NCBI RefSeq assembly: GCF_004295665.1
Contig: NZ_CP034759.1
Span: forward strand, 1,550,001 to 1,614,000
Direction of reading: 5' to 3'
Source of the DNA: Litorilituus sediminis
GTDB lineage: Bacteria > Pseudomonadota > Gammaproteobacteria > Enterobacterales > Alteromonadaceae
Length of the DNA stretch: 64,000 nt
A model generated the notes under the pieces. That model worked only from the letters and a program-made list of their open reading frames with translations. It did not search any database and was not told where the DNA came from. The translations under genes and the position numbers were made by a program. Shown in pieces: positions 54,130 through 62,125 of the stretch; the first letter of the stretch is position 1; every line of letters begins with the position of its first letter.

Positions 54130-55770
54130 CTACTTTGCCTTTTGATAAAATCTCATCAAGCTAGCAGTTGAACAGTCATGATGCTCAGAAATAGCATCAT
54201 TTTCGAGTTCATGCTGAATGTCAGCCGCTAAACCTTTACCTAATTCAACGCCCCATTGGTCAAATGAACAGATTTGCAAAATAATACCTTGAACAAAAAT
54301 TTTGTGCTCATAGGCGGCAATAAGGCTACCTAACGTTTTCGGATCAATACGTTTTAATAAAATCGTATTGGTTGGTCTATTGCCCTTATGCACTTTATGT
54401 GGTGCTACTTTATCAATGTAGTCAGCTGTGCGCCCTTTCGCTTTTAAATCCGCTCTTACTTGCTTCTCGTCAACCCCGGCCATTAATGCTTGAGTTTGGG
54501 CAAAAAAGTTAGCCATTAAGGTTTCATGATGACCTTTAACTGGCGTGACACTCTCCACTGAGCCAATAAAATCAGCCGGAACAACATTATTGCTTTGGTG
54601 TAAGTACTGATAAAACGCATGTTGACCATTAATTCCTAACTCCCCCCAAATCGAAGGAACGGTTGCGTAATCAACTTCGTCGCCATGCCAAGTTACTGAC
54701 TTACCATTACTTTCCATTTCAGCTTGTTGTAAATACGCCGTCAGCATATGTAAGGTTTGATCATAAGGTAAAATGGCTTGTGATTGAGAGCCTAAGAATG
54801 TGGTATTCCACACGCTAATAAGCGCCATAATTGCCGGCATATTGTCTTTTAGTGGCGCCTTGATAAAGTGCTGATCCATATCGTGCGCACCTTCGAGTAG
54901 CTCCTTAAACTTCTCAAAGCCTAAATCAAGTGCAATGGCTAAACCTATGGCAGACCAAAGGGAGAAGCGGCCACCAACCCAATCCCACATATCAAAAATA
55001 TTGTCTTCTTCAATACCAAAGCTCATGGCATTTTCTTTATTCGCCGTTACCGCAACAAAGTGCTTAGCAACAGAAGATTCATCGAAAGAAGAGCTGGTTA
55101 ACCAATTAATTGCCGTTCTTGCATTGGTCATGGTTTCAGTTGTGGTAAAGGTTTTACTTGAGACAATAAAAAGTACTTTCTCAGGATCTAAAGGACGTAA
55201 AATTTCGACAATTTGCGCACCATCAACATTAGAAACATAGTGCACATTAACACTATTATCACTGTAATGTTTTAAGGCCTCAGTGACCATTTGCGGCCCT
55301 AAATTTGAGCCACCTACACCAATATTAACAATATCGGTAATGCGCTTACCTGAATAACCTTGCCAATGGCCTTCACGTACTTTATTAACAAACGCTTCCA
55401 TTTTTACCAACTGTTGCTGAACATGTTCAGTGATATTTTCGCCATCAAGTATTAACGGCTCATCACTTTGACGACGCAGCGCGGTATGCAGTACAGCGCG
55501 ATCTTCGGTTTTATTGATTTTATCACCACGAAACATGCGCTCACGCCACTGCTCAACTTCAGTCTCTTTGGCAAGTGCCAATAAGCTATCAATCGTTTCG
55601 CTATCAATTAAGTTTTTCGAGTAATCAAGCAGCATATTGGGCAATTCAATAGAAAACTTATTAAAACGGTCACTATCCTCGGCAAACAATGTATTCATAT
55701 GCTGAGACTTTTTCACCTGCGCGAGTTGTTGCAACTTCTTCCAACTGGCTAATGTTTGACGAGCTGACAT
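54130..55770 (-). CDS. pgi: Glucose-6-phosphate isomerase
   Basis: Pgi interconverts glucose-6-P and fructose-6-P. The 546 residues have DIVNIGVGGSNLGPQMVTEAL and VSSKTFTTTETMTNA (phosphate loop). GELGINGQHAFYQYLHQ and DQWGVELGKGLA, with the catalytic residues, follow. AGGAAAAAAT precedes the ATG. A NagR palindrome lies 135 bases upstream, so this isomerase is probably induced with GlcNAc use. It lies between nagR and the receptor gene. Confidence 0.96.
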   Translation of the reverse strand: MSARQTLASWKKLQQLAQVKKSQHMNTLFAEDSDRFNKFSIELPNMLLDYSKNLIDSETIDSLLALAKETEVEQWRERMFRGDKINKTEDRAVLHTALRRQSDEPLILDGENITEHVQQQLVKMEAFVNKVREGHWQGYSGKRITDIVNIGVGGSNLGPQMVTEALKHYSDNSVNVHYVSNVDGAQIVEILRPLDPEKVLFIVSSKTFTTTETMTNARTAINWLTSSSFDESSVAKHFVAVTANKENAMSFGIEEDNIFDMWDWVGGRFSLWSAIGLAIALDLGFEKFKELLEGAHDMDQHFIKAPLKDNMPAIMALISVWNTTFLGSQSQAILPYDQTLHMLTAYLQQAEMESNGKSVTWHGDEVDYATVPSIWGELGINGQHAFYQYLHQSNNVVPADFIGSVESVTPVKGHHETLMANFFAQTQALMAGVDEKQVRADLKAKGRTADYIDKVAPHKVHKGNRPTNTILLKRIDPKTLGSLIAAYEHKIFVQGIILQICSFDQWGVELGKGLAADIQHELENDAISEHHDCSTASLMRFYQKAK

Positions 55771-55904
55771 ATTTTTTCCTGTAAATAAAATAAGTTTTCG
55801 ATTAAATGATACATTGAACTAGCGGCTAACACATCAACAAGCCACCCCAAATGTTCAACTGAGCCATTATGTATTTTTATTGATTTTATGCTACCCTATT
55901 AAAT

Positions 55905-55922
55905 AATGACAGCGCTGTCAAT
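55905..55922. promoter_or_regulatory. NagR operator between pgi and nagR
   Basis: AATGACAGCGCTGTCAAT is an almost perfect palindrome in the divergent region. It lies 135 bases from the pgi start and 163 from the nagR start, and may mediate control of pgi plus autoregulation of nagR. Confidence 0.85.
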
Positions 55923-56084
55923 TGCTATTCTTGCTTAAATAATGGTAATTTTGCATGATATGGCATAATAATTTAGATAAAAATTGCATTAGTTATTGCC
56001 GCTTTGCGCAGGAAACACTACCCTATTGCCGCTAATAACAAGATAGTATACAAAAAATAATAACGAGTAAGGCTTAGTCAACCC

Positions 56085-57107
56085 ATGAAAGCGACGATAA
56101 ACGATGTAGCAAAACACGCGGGAGTCTCGATAAAAACAGTATCTCGAGTCATAAATAATGAGCCATCCGTTAGGCAATTAACACGGGAAAAAGTACAAGC
56201 TGCTGTTGATGAATTAAATTATCAACCCAATTTATCTGCAAGAAATCTCGCGGGTACTAAATCATTCAGTATCACCTATGTCTACGACAACCCGAATGCC
56301 TACTATGTTATTGATATGCAAGAAGGTATTTTATCAGCCTGTCGTCAACAAGGCTTCGAGTTGCTGATCCACCCATGTGATGCAAAAAATGCCAATATCG
56401 CTGATGAAGTGGTTAACATGGTCAAACACTCGCGCACCGCAGGTTTAATCTTAACCCCCCCTTTTTCAGAGATGCCTGAATTCGTTAAACGTATGACAGA
56501 GCTTGATGTCAAGGTTGTTCGTATTATGTCGGGCGATATCGCGCCAGATGAATTAACTCCATGTGTTATGGTAAATGATAGGGAAGCGGCGCAAACCATA
56601 ACTCAACACTTAATTGACCTTGGCCATAAGAAAATTGGCTTTCTCGCGGGTGATGCTGAGCATATGTCAACCATTGAACGATATAAAGGCTATCGACGAG
56701 CATTAAAAGCTAATGATATCGCTTTTGATAAACGACTAGTCGTTGAAGGTGAGTACTCATTTGAATCAGGCGTACAAGGAGCAAAGCAACTTATGTCGGC
56801 AAGCTCAGCTGATGATATTACCCCAACAGCCGTATTCTCATGTAACGATGAAATTGCTGCCGGTGCTTTATTTGCAGCAAGATTAATGAATATTGCTATA
56901 CCTGAGCAACTTTCAATTGCTGGCTTTGAGAACAGCCCCTTCTCGCGTCAAACCTGGCCTAAGTTAACCACGGCCGATCAACCGAACAAAGAAATTGCTC
57001 AAGATGCTGCCAACTTATTGATTGCCCAAGTACGTAAACAAGAAAGCAAAACCACCACTAGCCAGTATATTCCACAACTGGTTGTTAGAGACTCAACCTC
57101 TGCGTAA
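56085..57107 (+). CDS. nagR: LacI-family repressor of the GlcNAc genes (NagR)
   Basis: This 340-residue LacI/GalR regulator starts with the helix-turn-helix INDVAKHAGVSIKTVSRVIN and the hinge helix region NYQPNLSARNLAG. The sugar-binding domain (about 62-335, FSITYVYDNPNAYYVIDMQEG to LVVRDSTS) follows. In Shewanella a LacI-type NagR recognises the same palindrome seen here five times, with GlcN-6-P or GlcNAc-6-P as the likely effector. Direct evidence is lacking. It is divergent from pgi. Confidence 0.88.
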   Translation: MKATINDVAKHAGVSIKTVSRVINNEPSVRQLTREKVQAAVDELNYQPNLSARNLAGTKSFSITYVYDNPNAYYVIDMQEGILSACRQQGFELLIHPCDAKNANIADEVVNMVKHSRTAGLILTPPFSEMPEFVKRMTELDVKVVRIMSGDIAPDELTPCVMVNDREAAQTITQHLIDLGHKKIGFLAGDAEHMSTIERYKGYRRALKANDIAFDKRLVVEGEYSFESGVQGAKQLMSASSADDITPTAVFSCNDEIAAGALFAARLMNIAIPEQLSIAGFENSPFSRQTWPKLTTADQPNKEIAQDAANLLIAQVRKQESKTTTSQYIPQLVVRDSTSA

Positions 57108-57131
57108 TAACGCTTAAACAGCAACTAAGCT

Positions 57132-57172
57132 TGTCCCGTCCTGAAATGTGTTTACACTTTTAGGACGGGACA
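57132..57172. repeat. 41-bp palindrome after nagR
   Basis: TGTCCCGTCCT and its exact complement AGGACGGGACA flank an inner GAAATGTGTTTACACTTTT that can also pair. The GC-rich symmetric ends look like two insertion-sequence termini meeting. A terminator role is also possible because it follows nagR by 25 bases. Confidence 0.55.
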
Positions 57173-57182
57173 GCTAAAAACA

Positions 57183-57211
57183 AAAAAGCTAACCAGTTTG
57201 GTTAGCTTTTT
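57183..57211. terminator. Terminator between nagR and the small membrane protein gene
   Basis: AAAAAGCTAACC and GGTTAGCTTTTT form a 12-bp stem with a five-base loop. It serves the converging nagR and the 57234-57410 gene. Confidence 0.85.
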
Positions 57212-57233
57212 GCTCTATAAAGTTCAATGTAAT

Positions 57234-57410
57234 TCAATACTTGCGATGAAAACTTTCTCTTGGATTAAAGGTTTCATCTATTTTTCGCATCCGCTCTACA
57301 TGATTTAAGTGCGCCCTGCGAGCTGCAAAAATAAAAATAGCGAAGATAATAAAAACCAATGCAAATAATACAACTGGCTCGTGCAACAAGGCACCTTGAA
57401 TCCATTCCAT
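57234..57410 (-). CDS. 58-residue small membrane protein
   Basis: The frame reads MEWIQGALLHEPVVLFALVF, then IIFAIFIFAARRAHLNHVER and MRKIDETFNPRESFHRKY. It encodes a single membrane helix (about 11-30) followed by a basic, positive-inside cytoplasmic tail. AAGGAG stands seven bases before the ATG, a strong ribosome-binding site. No family is recognised. It lies between nagR and rraB on the minus strand. Confidence 0.7.
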   Translation of the reverse strand: MEWIQGALLHEPVVLFALVFIIFAIFIFAARRAHLNHVERMRKIDETFNPRESFHRKY

Positions 57411-57491
57411 GGCAAAACTCCTTTATTTATGATCAACAATGCATCAATCAATGCTCAATTTATTCTAGCCTATTATAGATTATTTATTCAA

Positions 57492-57842
57492 TTATTCTTC
57501 GAAGTAAGTTCCCCAGCCGTCATAATCAACCTGACACTGCTGAGCAAGCTCATACATTTTTTCTGTTTCTTGCTTAAGTATTTTCACATCAAGCATTTGC
57601 TCGGTAACAATATCAAAAGCAAAGATTTTAGCGCCATTTTCTAGCTCAGCTTCTTCTGGCTCTTCAACATCTAGCCCTAATTTAAACGCAGCAATTGCGG
57701 CTTTTTCTAGCGTATCAAAATTACTGCTAGCAAAATGATGCTCGATAGTGTGATAAACTTCATCATTCGTACCGTCTTCTAACAACTCTTGAATCAGCTG
57801 TTCTGTGTGCTCTAACCAATGCTGTAGCTCTTCATTTTTCAT
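57492..57842 (-). CDS. rraB: Ribonuclease E activity regulator RraB
   Basis: RraB binds the scaffold part of RNase E and lowers its activity. The 116 residues carry the family ending CQVDYDGWGTYFEE and an acidic middle (LGLDVEEPEEAELENGAKI). It is a little shorter than E. coli RraB (138). It follows plsC by 24 bases on the same strand. Confidence 0.85.
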   Translation of the reverse strand: MKNEELQHWLEHTEQLIQELLEDGTNDEVYHTIEHHFASSNFDTLEKAAIAAFKLGLDVEEPEEAELENGAKIFAFDIVTEQMLDVKILKQETEKMYELAQQCQVDYDGWGTYFEE

Positions 57843-57866
57843 GTTTGTACCTAATGTTATCTAATA

Positions 57867-58604
57867 TTATGTCAATGATGGCTTATCTTCTAACGCCGCT
57901 TCAGCTGATAATTGAGCTATCTTTTCTTTCATCAAAGCATGGACAATATCAGCGGTATTACGTATACCTTCTCGAGAGCCATCATCAGCATAAATCGGCG
58001 CAAGAAACTCTATAATAACTTTACCATTATGCCAACGATTTAACTTAATATTGCCCTGTTGATTACTCGCGCAAATAGGCACTATGGGGACGTTAGCTTG
58101 AATGGCTGTTCTAAAAGCGCCAGTTTTAAACGGTAATAAACCTCGGCCATTACTTCGAGTCCCTTCTGGGAATAACCAAACAGATAAACGCTTTTCGCGA
58201 ATCTTTTCTGCGGTCATGCTGATGGTATTAATCGCCTTACTGGTATTGACTCGATCAATTAAAATATTGCCTGTTAACCAATACATTTGACCAAAAAAGG
58301 GAATCCATTTTAAACTTTTTTTACCCACACTTACCGTTGAAGGTCTGACTGCGTGGCTCATGGTAAGTAAATCATAATTGTTTTGATGATTAGCGACATA
58401 AACCACGGGAGATAGCTGAGCAATCTCTTTAGAGATCCTCACTTCTACTTCTATTCCCACCAGTTTACTTAAAAGGCTCACGCCTCTGGCAGCATGATAT
58501 ACATTATCGCGGTGAAATGGTTTAAACAAACAATAACAGCACGAAATAATGCTTATCAATATCATGGCAATCGCCATTAATAATAGGCGTACAACAGCTA
58601 GCAA
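57867..58604 (-). CDS. plsC: 1-acyl-sn-glycerol-3-phosphate acyltransferase PlsC
   Basis: PlsC acylates lysophosphatidic acid to phosphatidic acid in phospholipid synthesis. The 245-residue protein has an N-terminal membrane helix (VVRLLLMAIAMILISIISCC) and the HX4D catalytic motif in VANHQNNYDLL. The substrate motif VWLFPEGTRSNGRGLLPFKTG follows. The start codon is TTG at 58604 with GGGAGC five bases upstream. Confidence 0.92.
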   Translation of the reverse strand: MLAVVRLLLMAIAMILISIISCCYCLFKPFHRDNVYHAARGVSLLSKLVGIEVEVRISKEIAQLSPVVYVANHQNNYDLLTMSHAVRPSTVSVGKKSLKWIPFFGQMYWLTGNILIDRVNTSKAINTISMTAEKIREKRLSVWLFPEGTRSNGRGLLPFKTGAFRTAIQANVPIVPICASNQQGNIKLNRWHNGKVIIEFLAPIYADDGSREGIRNTADIVHALMKEKIAQLSAEAALEDKPSLT

Positions 58605-58868
58605 TTAAAGCTCCCAAAGCATCAATACAAAAACAAGAGAGCGAGTATACAGAAAAACAACTGTTTTGGGTAAATTTACTCTGTCAAAGATATTTAAAAT
58701 TCTTTTTAGCTAGGTAACTTTTTAATTCAACAAGTTAGTTAAATTTGCCTATATTTAAAGTAAAAAATCTGCAAATTAGTTCTCTTTTAGCCAGCATTTT
58801 TATCAAGCTTGGCTATAGTTAGAAAGACCACAATAAAAAACATTATAATAATACCAGCAGGGAATAAC

Positions 58869-59399
58869 ATGAGACTAGTAATTGCAATTTTAGCGGTAAT
58901 GCACTCGTTTGCTGCGTATTCTTTGGAGCTTGAAGATAATGCACCAATGGTTCGTAACTTAAGCTTAACGTCAGTCACAGCAACACAAACAAGCCAAGCA
59001 AGCTTTGCCAAACTGGCTATTGATACCAGCTATACAAGTAATGCTGATATCCAGCAGCTGCTTGTTGCGCCATTGGAGATATCAAACGAGAGTTTTCACT
59101 TTTCCGGACAATTAACCATACATAAAACTGACAATTTTAATATTGCCATGACAGCAAACCACAACCCAGAATTAAATAATCAAAGTACTTCTTTAAGTCA
59201 GCATTTAAATCATAAGCAATTATCTATTGAACGACAAAATACCAGTCACTATGGCTTAGTTGGTAGCTATTTATTAACACCGTCATGGCAAGTAAGTGGT
59301 GGTATTGTTCACTCAGTACCAACAACAGAGCTTAATAGAGCCTACCAAGGCGAAAACACTAACAGCATCGCCTTGATAGGAACAAGCTATTCGTTCTAA
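58869..59399 (+). CDS. Secreted/outer-membrane-like hypothetical protein
   Basis: This 176-residue protein has a signal peptide (MRLVIAILAVMHSFAAYS). Alternating strands (FHFSGQLTIHKTDNFNIAMTA, SHYGLVGSYLLTPSWQVSGG) and a terminal Phe (LIGTSYSF) suggest a small outer-membrane beta-barrel or a barrel fragment. I use the ATG at 58869, preceded by AGGGAATAAC, rather than the upstream frame start at 58809. No family is recognised. It converges with the response regulator gene. Confidence 0.55.
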   Translation: MRLVIAILAVMHSFAAYSLELEDNAPMVRNLSLTSVTATQTSQASFAKLAIDTSYTSNADIQQLLVAPLEISNESFHFSGQLTIHKTDNFNIAMTANHNPELNNQSTSLSQHLNHKQLSIERQNTSHYGLVGSYLLTPSWQVSGGIVHSVPTTELNRAYQGENTNSIALIGTSYSF

Positions 59400-59423
59400 A
59401 CACTAGCTCAACCTTAGCTCGGC

Positions 59424-60179
59424 TTAATTTAACTTAGTTAGCATGTAACCTTGTCCCCAAATGGTTTCAATCTGTACTTGCTTTAAGCCTTCAAGCGCTA
59501 ACTTTTCTCTAAGTTGCGACATTCTTACATCCACAGTACGCTCAACACCGTTATATGCGCGCCCAAGCAACTGAGTATATATCGCATCCCGCGTTAAAAT
59601 CCTACCTTCATGCTGCATTAGTAATTTCAGTAAGTTGAACTCAAATCCCGTTAACTTAACCGCTTTACCGCTAACAAAGCACTTTTGCGATTTAGGCTGT
59701 AACAATATCTCGGCTAAAGATATATCACTAGCTTCATTGTAATCTACTCTATCTTGTTGTCGTCGAAATAGTGACGTAATCCGAGCCGTTAGAATATTTA
59801 TTGAAATAGGTTTCACTAAATAATCATCAGCCCCTAAGTTAAAGGCTTTAACTTGCTCTGCTTCACTATCGCGAGAAGTCAGTACAATCAGTAAACCGGT
59901 AAAGGTTTCACGGATCTCTTTAATTATTGACAGCTGTTCAAGGCTAACAAAGCCAATATCAAGCAATACCATATCTGCTTGTGCGCTGGTAATAACCTCA
60001 TTCAAATCGGCCTGATGGCGCGTTTGTTCTACCTCAAAGCCTTTTCTAGATAAAAATGACTTAAGAGAATTTGATAGAAACAAATCATTCTCAATAAGCA
60101 AGATATTACCTTGAGGGGCAAGTTGTTTTGGAGCCTGATACATTGACTCTTTTTCAATAAGGTTTGTATATGCAGTCAT
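59424..60179 (-). CDS. OmpR/PhoB-type response regulator (orphan)
   Basis: This 251-residue transcription regulator has a receiver domain at about 24-140, with phospho-Asp at 74 (VLLDIGFVS), Thr101 and Lys123. A winged-helix DNA-binding domain follows at about 155-248 (LTGFEFNLLKLLMQHEGRILTRDAI). One residue of the acidic pocket is Asn31 (IEND) where relatives usually have Asp, so metal binding may be weaker. No histidine kinase gene is adjacent. AAGGAG precedes the ATG at 60179. Confidence 0.92.
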   Translation of the reverse strand: MTAYTNLIEKESMYQAPKQLAPQGNILLIENDLFLSNSLKSFLSRKGFEVEQTRHQADLNEVITSAQADMVLLDIGFVSLEQLSIIKEIRETFTGLLIVLTSRDSEAEQVKAFNLGADDYLVKPISINILTARITSLFRRQQDRVDYNEASDISLAEILLQPKSQKCFVSGKAVKLTGFEFNLLKLLMQHEGRILTRDAIYTQLLGRAYNGVERTVDVRMSQLREKLALEGLKQVQIETIWGQGYMLTKLN

Positions 60180-60353
60180 AACTTTTCTCCTTAAACATTC
60201 AGTTCAAAACAAAAGCGCATAAGGAAAAGCACTTGCTTTGAGATTATTTTTTCTACACTGAAATGATAAGAGAAAGCTAAGCGCTACATTGTAAGATGTT
60301 GTAACGCCTGTGTAACACTTAGTAGAATGTCAATATGACAGTAAAAGTCATCA

Positions 60354-60962
60354 TCACTGACGGGGATCGGTTTGCTCAATGATTAACTTAAACTCTCCTT
60401 GTAAACTTTGTTGATAAAATGCCGATAGATGCGGAAATGGCTCAACATCATATAAAGCTCGAAAACGAATCCAATCAAGTAAACAAAATAAACAGATACT
60501 TGGATATGACCAGCTTGAAAACGCTTGCTTAGCGGCATCTTTTTCCAGCTCAGTTAGCACAGTCTCTATCCGCTCACGCTGTAAATTAAAAAACAGCTTA
60601 TCATCTTTGACATCATGGCCTGAACGCGTTGAAAGCAATAAGCTAACAAAGGAGTCATTAGCGGCATCAATTAATGTTAATAGGTTCTCTTGCTGCCAAG
60701 TCAGTGGCTCTTGATTAAAGTGCTGTTGCAGGTATCTAAAAATAACACGTGAATCATAAATGCAATCAACCTCTTGGCTGTCATTATTATCCAGCACAAG
60801 CGCAGGCACTTTTTGTGCAGGATTATTCTCGGTCAGTACTTCCCTGTCATTGGGCGAAAAAATATCAAGATTAATAAACTGATAATCATGATGTTGCAGA
60901 CTGGCTAAATAGAGCCTAATACGGCGTACATAGGGTGATGTTATCGAACCAATAAGTTTCAT
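60354..60962 (-). CDS. Glutathione S-transferase family protein
   Basis: This 202-residue protein has an N-terminal thioredoxin-like GST domain (MKLIGSITSPYVRRIRLYLA, NPAQKVPALVLDN) and an all-helical C-terminal domain. The substrate is unknown. The TSPYVRRIR motif, with Ser and Pro near the active-site helix, resembles bacterial YfcG/GST-N families. It stands alone between the response regulator and the iron transporter. Confidence 0.88.
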   Translation of the reverse strand: MKLIGSITSPYVRRIRLYLASLQHHDYQFINLDIFSPNDREVLTENNPAQKVPALVLDNNDSQEVDCIYDSRVIFRYLQQHFNQEPLTWQQENLLTLIDAANDSFVSLLLSTRSGHDVKDDKLFFNLQRERIETVLTELEKDAAKQAFSSWSYPSICLFCLLDWIRFRALYDVEPFPHLSAFYQQSLQGEFKLIIEQTDPRQ

Positions 60963-61060
60963 ATCCTTAAACCTTATTTTTTAATCTTTATTCCCTAGCC
61001 TGTGTTAACACAACGAGAATTGATTACTATAAAAACACCAAAATAAACAAAAATCGACTA

Positions 61061-62125
61061 CTAGACAATATCTTCTTTGGCAAATAATAATAAATTATCG
61101 GATTCGACCTTAATCGCAACCGCCTGTTTTATCGCGAGTACCTGATCACTGTAAAAACTGAGTTTATCAAAGTGTAAGTCATGTTCATCACTTATGCTGG
61201 CAAGATGATAATGATAGCCCTGCTCAGTAACACTGATATGTTCAACATAAGCATTAGCCTCTGCATCACTGACAAGCATTAAGTTCTGCGGCTTAATTAA
61301 TACCTGATGATGATTAGCTTGAGGGATCTCTGTATTTTTCGGTAATGCTACTTCCCCTAACGCGCTATGTGCTTTGCCATCAAGAATTCGACAAGGCAAC
61401 CAAGAGCCAAGCTGTAAGAAATCTGCTACTTGCCAACTGTTAGGCTTTTGGCAAATCATCGCCGGGCTATCAAGCTGTAATAATTTACCTTGTGACATCA
61501 AGGCCATTTTATCTGCAAAAGTAAACACTTCATCTTTGTTGTGGGTAACAAAAATGGCCGTTGTATTAAATTGCTTGAGTAGCTGTCGAATCTCTAACAT
61601 CAACTCAGTTCTTAATCTAGCGTCGATATTCGAGAACGGCTCATCCAGTAACAGTAATTTAGGCTGAGGAGCTAACGCCCTCGCTATTGCCACTCTTTGC
61701 TGTTGACCACCTGAAAGCTGGTGAATATATTTATCGCCATGCTCTGAAAGCTTCAATAAGTTAAGTAGATTATCAATTTGAACAGCTTGTTGCTCGGCTG
61801 ACAATTTCGCGATACCAAAAGCAATATTTTCGCGCACAGTTAAATGAGGAAATAAGGCATAATCTTGAAATATCATACCTACATGTCGCTTTTCCGCCGC
61901 GATAAAAGTACTGTCACTGACAATATCAACACCATCAATATTAATAAAGCCCATGCTTGGCTCAATAAAGCCAGCAATAACATTTAACAAGGTTGTTTTA
62001 CCGCAACCACTTGGTCCCACTAAACCGAGAATATCCCCTTGAGCAAGTGTTAGCTGTAAATCTTGCAAAATACTCTTATCTTGTAAATTAACGCTGAGTT
62101 GGTTAATCGTTAGCAACGCTGTCAT
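61061..62125 (-). CDS. fbpC: Ferric iron ABC transporter, ATP-binding protein
   Basis: This 354-residue ATPase energises iron(III) import. Walker A is GLVGPSGCGKTTLLNVIAG, the signature is HQLSGGQQQRVAIARAL, Walker B is LLLLDEPFSNID, and the H-loop is FVTHNKDEVFT. A C-terminal regulatory domain follows, as in FbpC/CysA-type ATPases. Its start touches the permease stop, so the genes form one operon. The substrate is inferred from the neighbouring FbpA-like protein. Confidence 0.93.
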   Translation of the reverse strand: MTALLTINQLSVNLQDKSILQDLQLTLAQGDILGLVGPSGCGKTTLLNVIAGFIEPSMGFINIDGVDIVSDSTFIAAEKRHVGMIFQDYALFPHLTVRENIAFGIAKLSAEQQAVQIDNLLNLLKLSEHGDKYIHQLSGGQQQRVAIARALAPQPKLLLLDEPFSNIDARLRTELMLEIRQLLKQFNTTAIFVTHNKDEVFTFADKMALMSQGKLLQLDSPAMICQKPNSWQVADFLQLGSWLPCRILDGKAHSALGEVALPKNTEIPQANHHQVLIKPQNLMLVSDAEANAYVEHISVTEQGYHYHLASISDEHDLHFDKLSFYSDQVLAIKQAVAIKVESDNLLLFAKEDIV

